A stretch of 31,468 bases of DNA, from assembly GCA_015478945.1 (NCBI GenBank), contig JABUQX010060330.1:5001-36468 (forward strand), written 5' to 3'. Of the stretch, positions 30,791 to 31,468 are shown in pieces. The translations under genes and the position numbers were made by a program. The notes beneath the pieces were generated by a model. That model worked only from the letters and a program-made list of their open reading frames with translations, searched no databases and was not told the DNA's origin. The DNA is from Trachelipus rathkii (taxonomy: Eukaryota > Arthropoda > Malacostraca > Isopoda > Trachelipodidae). The first letter of the stretch is position 1, and each line of letters starts with the position of its first letter.

Positions 30791-31408
30791 ATAAACAAAA
30801 AAAATGTCGTGGAAACCTCACATCACAACGGTTGCTAGGGAGACCTCAAAGAAACTGGGAGTTCTTGTTTTATACTGGGAGACTTTTTTTTCATCTTCTC
30901 AGTTTTTAGACAGCTATACAAGGGTCTCATCCGCCCTTGTTGGAGAGCTGCTCTCATATCTGGGGGGGGACTCTGGTTTCCCCCGCTTTTGGACAGGGTC
31001 GAGTCACCGGCAAAAAGGCTTATAAACTGTCCTGTATACTTTCCAGTTCCACTGACCCTCTATCTTTGCGGAGCGAGGTTTGGTGCTTTAATCTCTTCTA
31101 TAGGTACCCGGAGCGGCAGGTGCTTTAGAAGAACTTACCACTCGCGTACCACATTTACGACGCCCTGCGTGAGCACCAAAGGGTGCTGTGCTGCGCACGA
31201 AGTTTTTGTGTGGATATTGGGTAACTCAAGGGGTATTGCTGCGGGTTGCTTCTTTAATTTCCTGCCACCTACTGGTCTGTGGAACCTCTTCTATCTTCTG
31301 TTTTTCCTGCTGAATTTAATTCCTCACTTTAAACCTGGATCTGTGCTCATCTGCGTAATTCTGAGACGTGTAACACCCTTTTGGCGGTGCAACCCCCCTC
31401 CTGAATAG
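30791..31408 (+). pseudogene. C-terminal region of jockey-like RT (unit B)
   Basis: It starts with MSWKPHITTVARETSKKLGVL, the usual segment after the thumb, and continues in other frames with RVESPAKRLINCPVYF, SLRSEV, RYPERQ and the closing LWNL...FKPGS. There are three or more frame changes. It ends where the TA array begins. Confidence 0.75.
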
Positions 31409-31409
31409 G

Positions 31410-31414
31410 ATATA

Positions 31415-31446
<32 letters not shown>

Positions 31447-31468
31447 TATTATATATATATATAATACT
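31410..31468. repeat. (TA)n microsatellite at window edge (unit B)
   Basis: A TA array starts right after the jockey-like 3' end, as in unit A at 15,425. It is cut by the window edge. Confidence 0.93.

Larger units (their letters stand above)
28542..31407 (+). mobile_element. Jockey-like non-LTR retrotransposon remnant (unit B)
   Basis: Partner of 12,513-15,411. The endonuclease half is badly broken, while parts of the RT are better than in unit A: it retains TFPQCWK-like sequence and the NYRP region near 30,045 that unit A lacks. It ends with CTGAATAGG and then (TA)n at the window edge. Confidence 0.85.

Overview
This is a window of AT-rich eukaryotic nuclear DNA with no intact host gene in view. 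It holds decayed retrotransposons, (TA)n, (TAA)n and (ATT)n microsatellites, and unassigned AT-rich spacers. The protein families (a Ty3/gypsy Pol with a Cys/His Gag motif, an RTE-like non-LTR element and a jockey-like non-LTR element) together with the abundant TA and TAA/ATT repeats point to an arthropod. A decapod crustacean is my best guess, inferred from family resemblance only.

The main architectural fact is that the window holds two head-to-tail copies of one unit of about 15-16 kb. Unit A covers about 1-15,411 and unit B about 16,939-31,468. They are joined by a unique TA-rich linker at 15,412-16,938. The offset between copies is about 16.94 kb at the left end and 15.99-16.09 kb from 4 kb onward, because unit B has lost about 0.9 kb in its first quarter.

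Each unit has the same order. (1) About 4 kb of non-coding AT-rich sequence with (TAA)n, (TA)n and (ATT)n arrays. (2) A short tandem array with a unit of about 22 bp. (3) A plus-strand Ty3/gypsy remnant: short Gag, protease, reverse transcriptase, RNase H and the start of integrase. (4) A 5'-truncated RTE-like remnant fused at integrase, ending in a GGTGAATAA-type tail and then (TA)n. (5) A spacer of about 1 kb. (6) A second copy of the same gypsy family on the minus strand, truncated at both ends. (7) A jockey-like element with an AP-endonuclease-like domain and reverse transcriptase, ending in (TA)n. The two gypsy copies form inverted arms of about 2.3 kb around a spacer of about 3 kb.

Every element is broken. 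Several lesions occur at matching places in both units: a Trp-to-stop change in the RTE-like RT, an 11-nt RNase H deletion and a DTG-to-NTE protease change in the minus-strand gypsy, and the gypsy/RTE and gypsy/jockey junctions. The elements were therefore already joined and dead before the unit was duplicated. Single-base indels are very unevenly spread: some stretches of 400 nt or more align between units with no indel, while others carry one every 10-20 nt. Uncorrected long-read error, or an assembly-level duplication, is therefore a serious alternative to true decay. I found no convincing new gene system. The points most worth checking are the duplicated unit, its inverted gypsy arms and the patchy error pattern.
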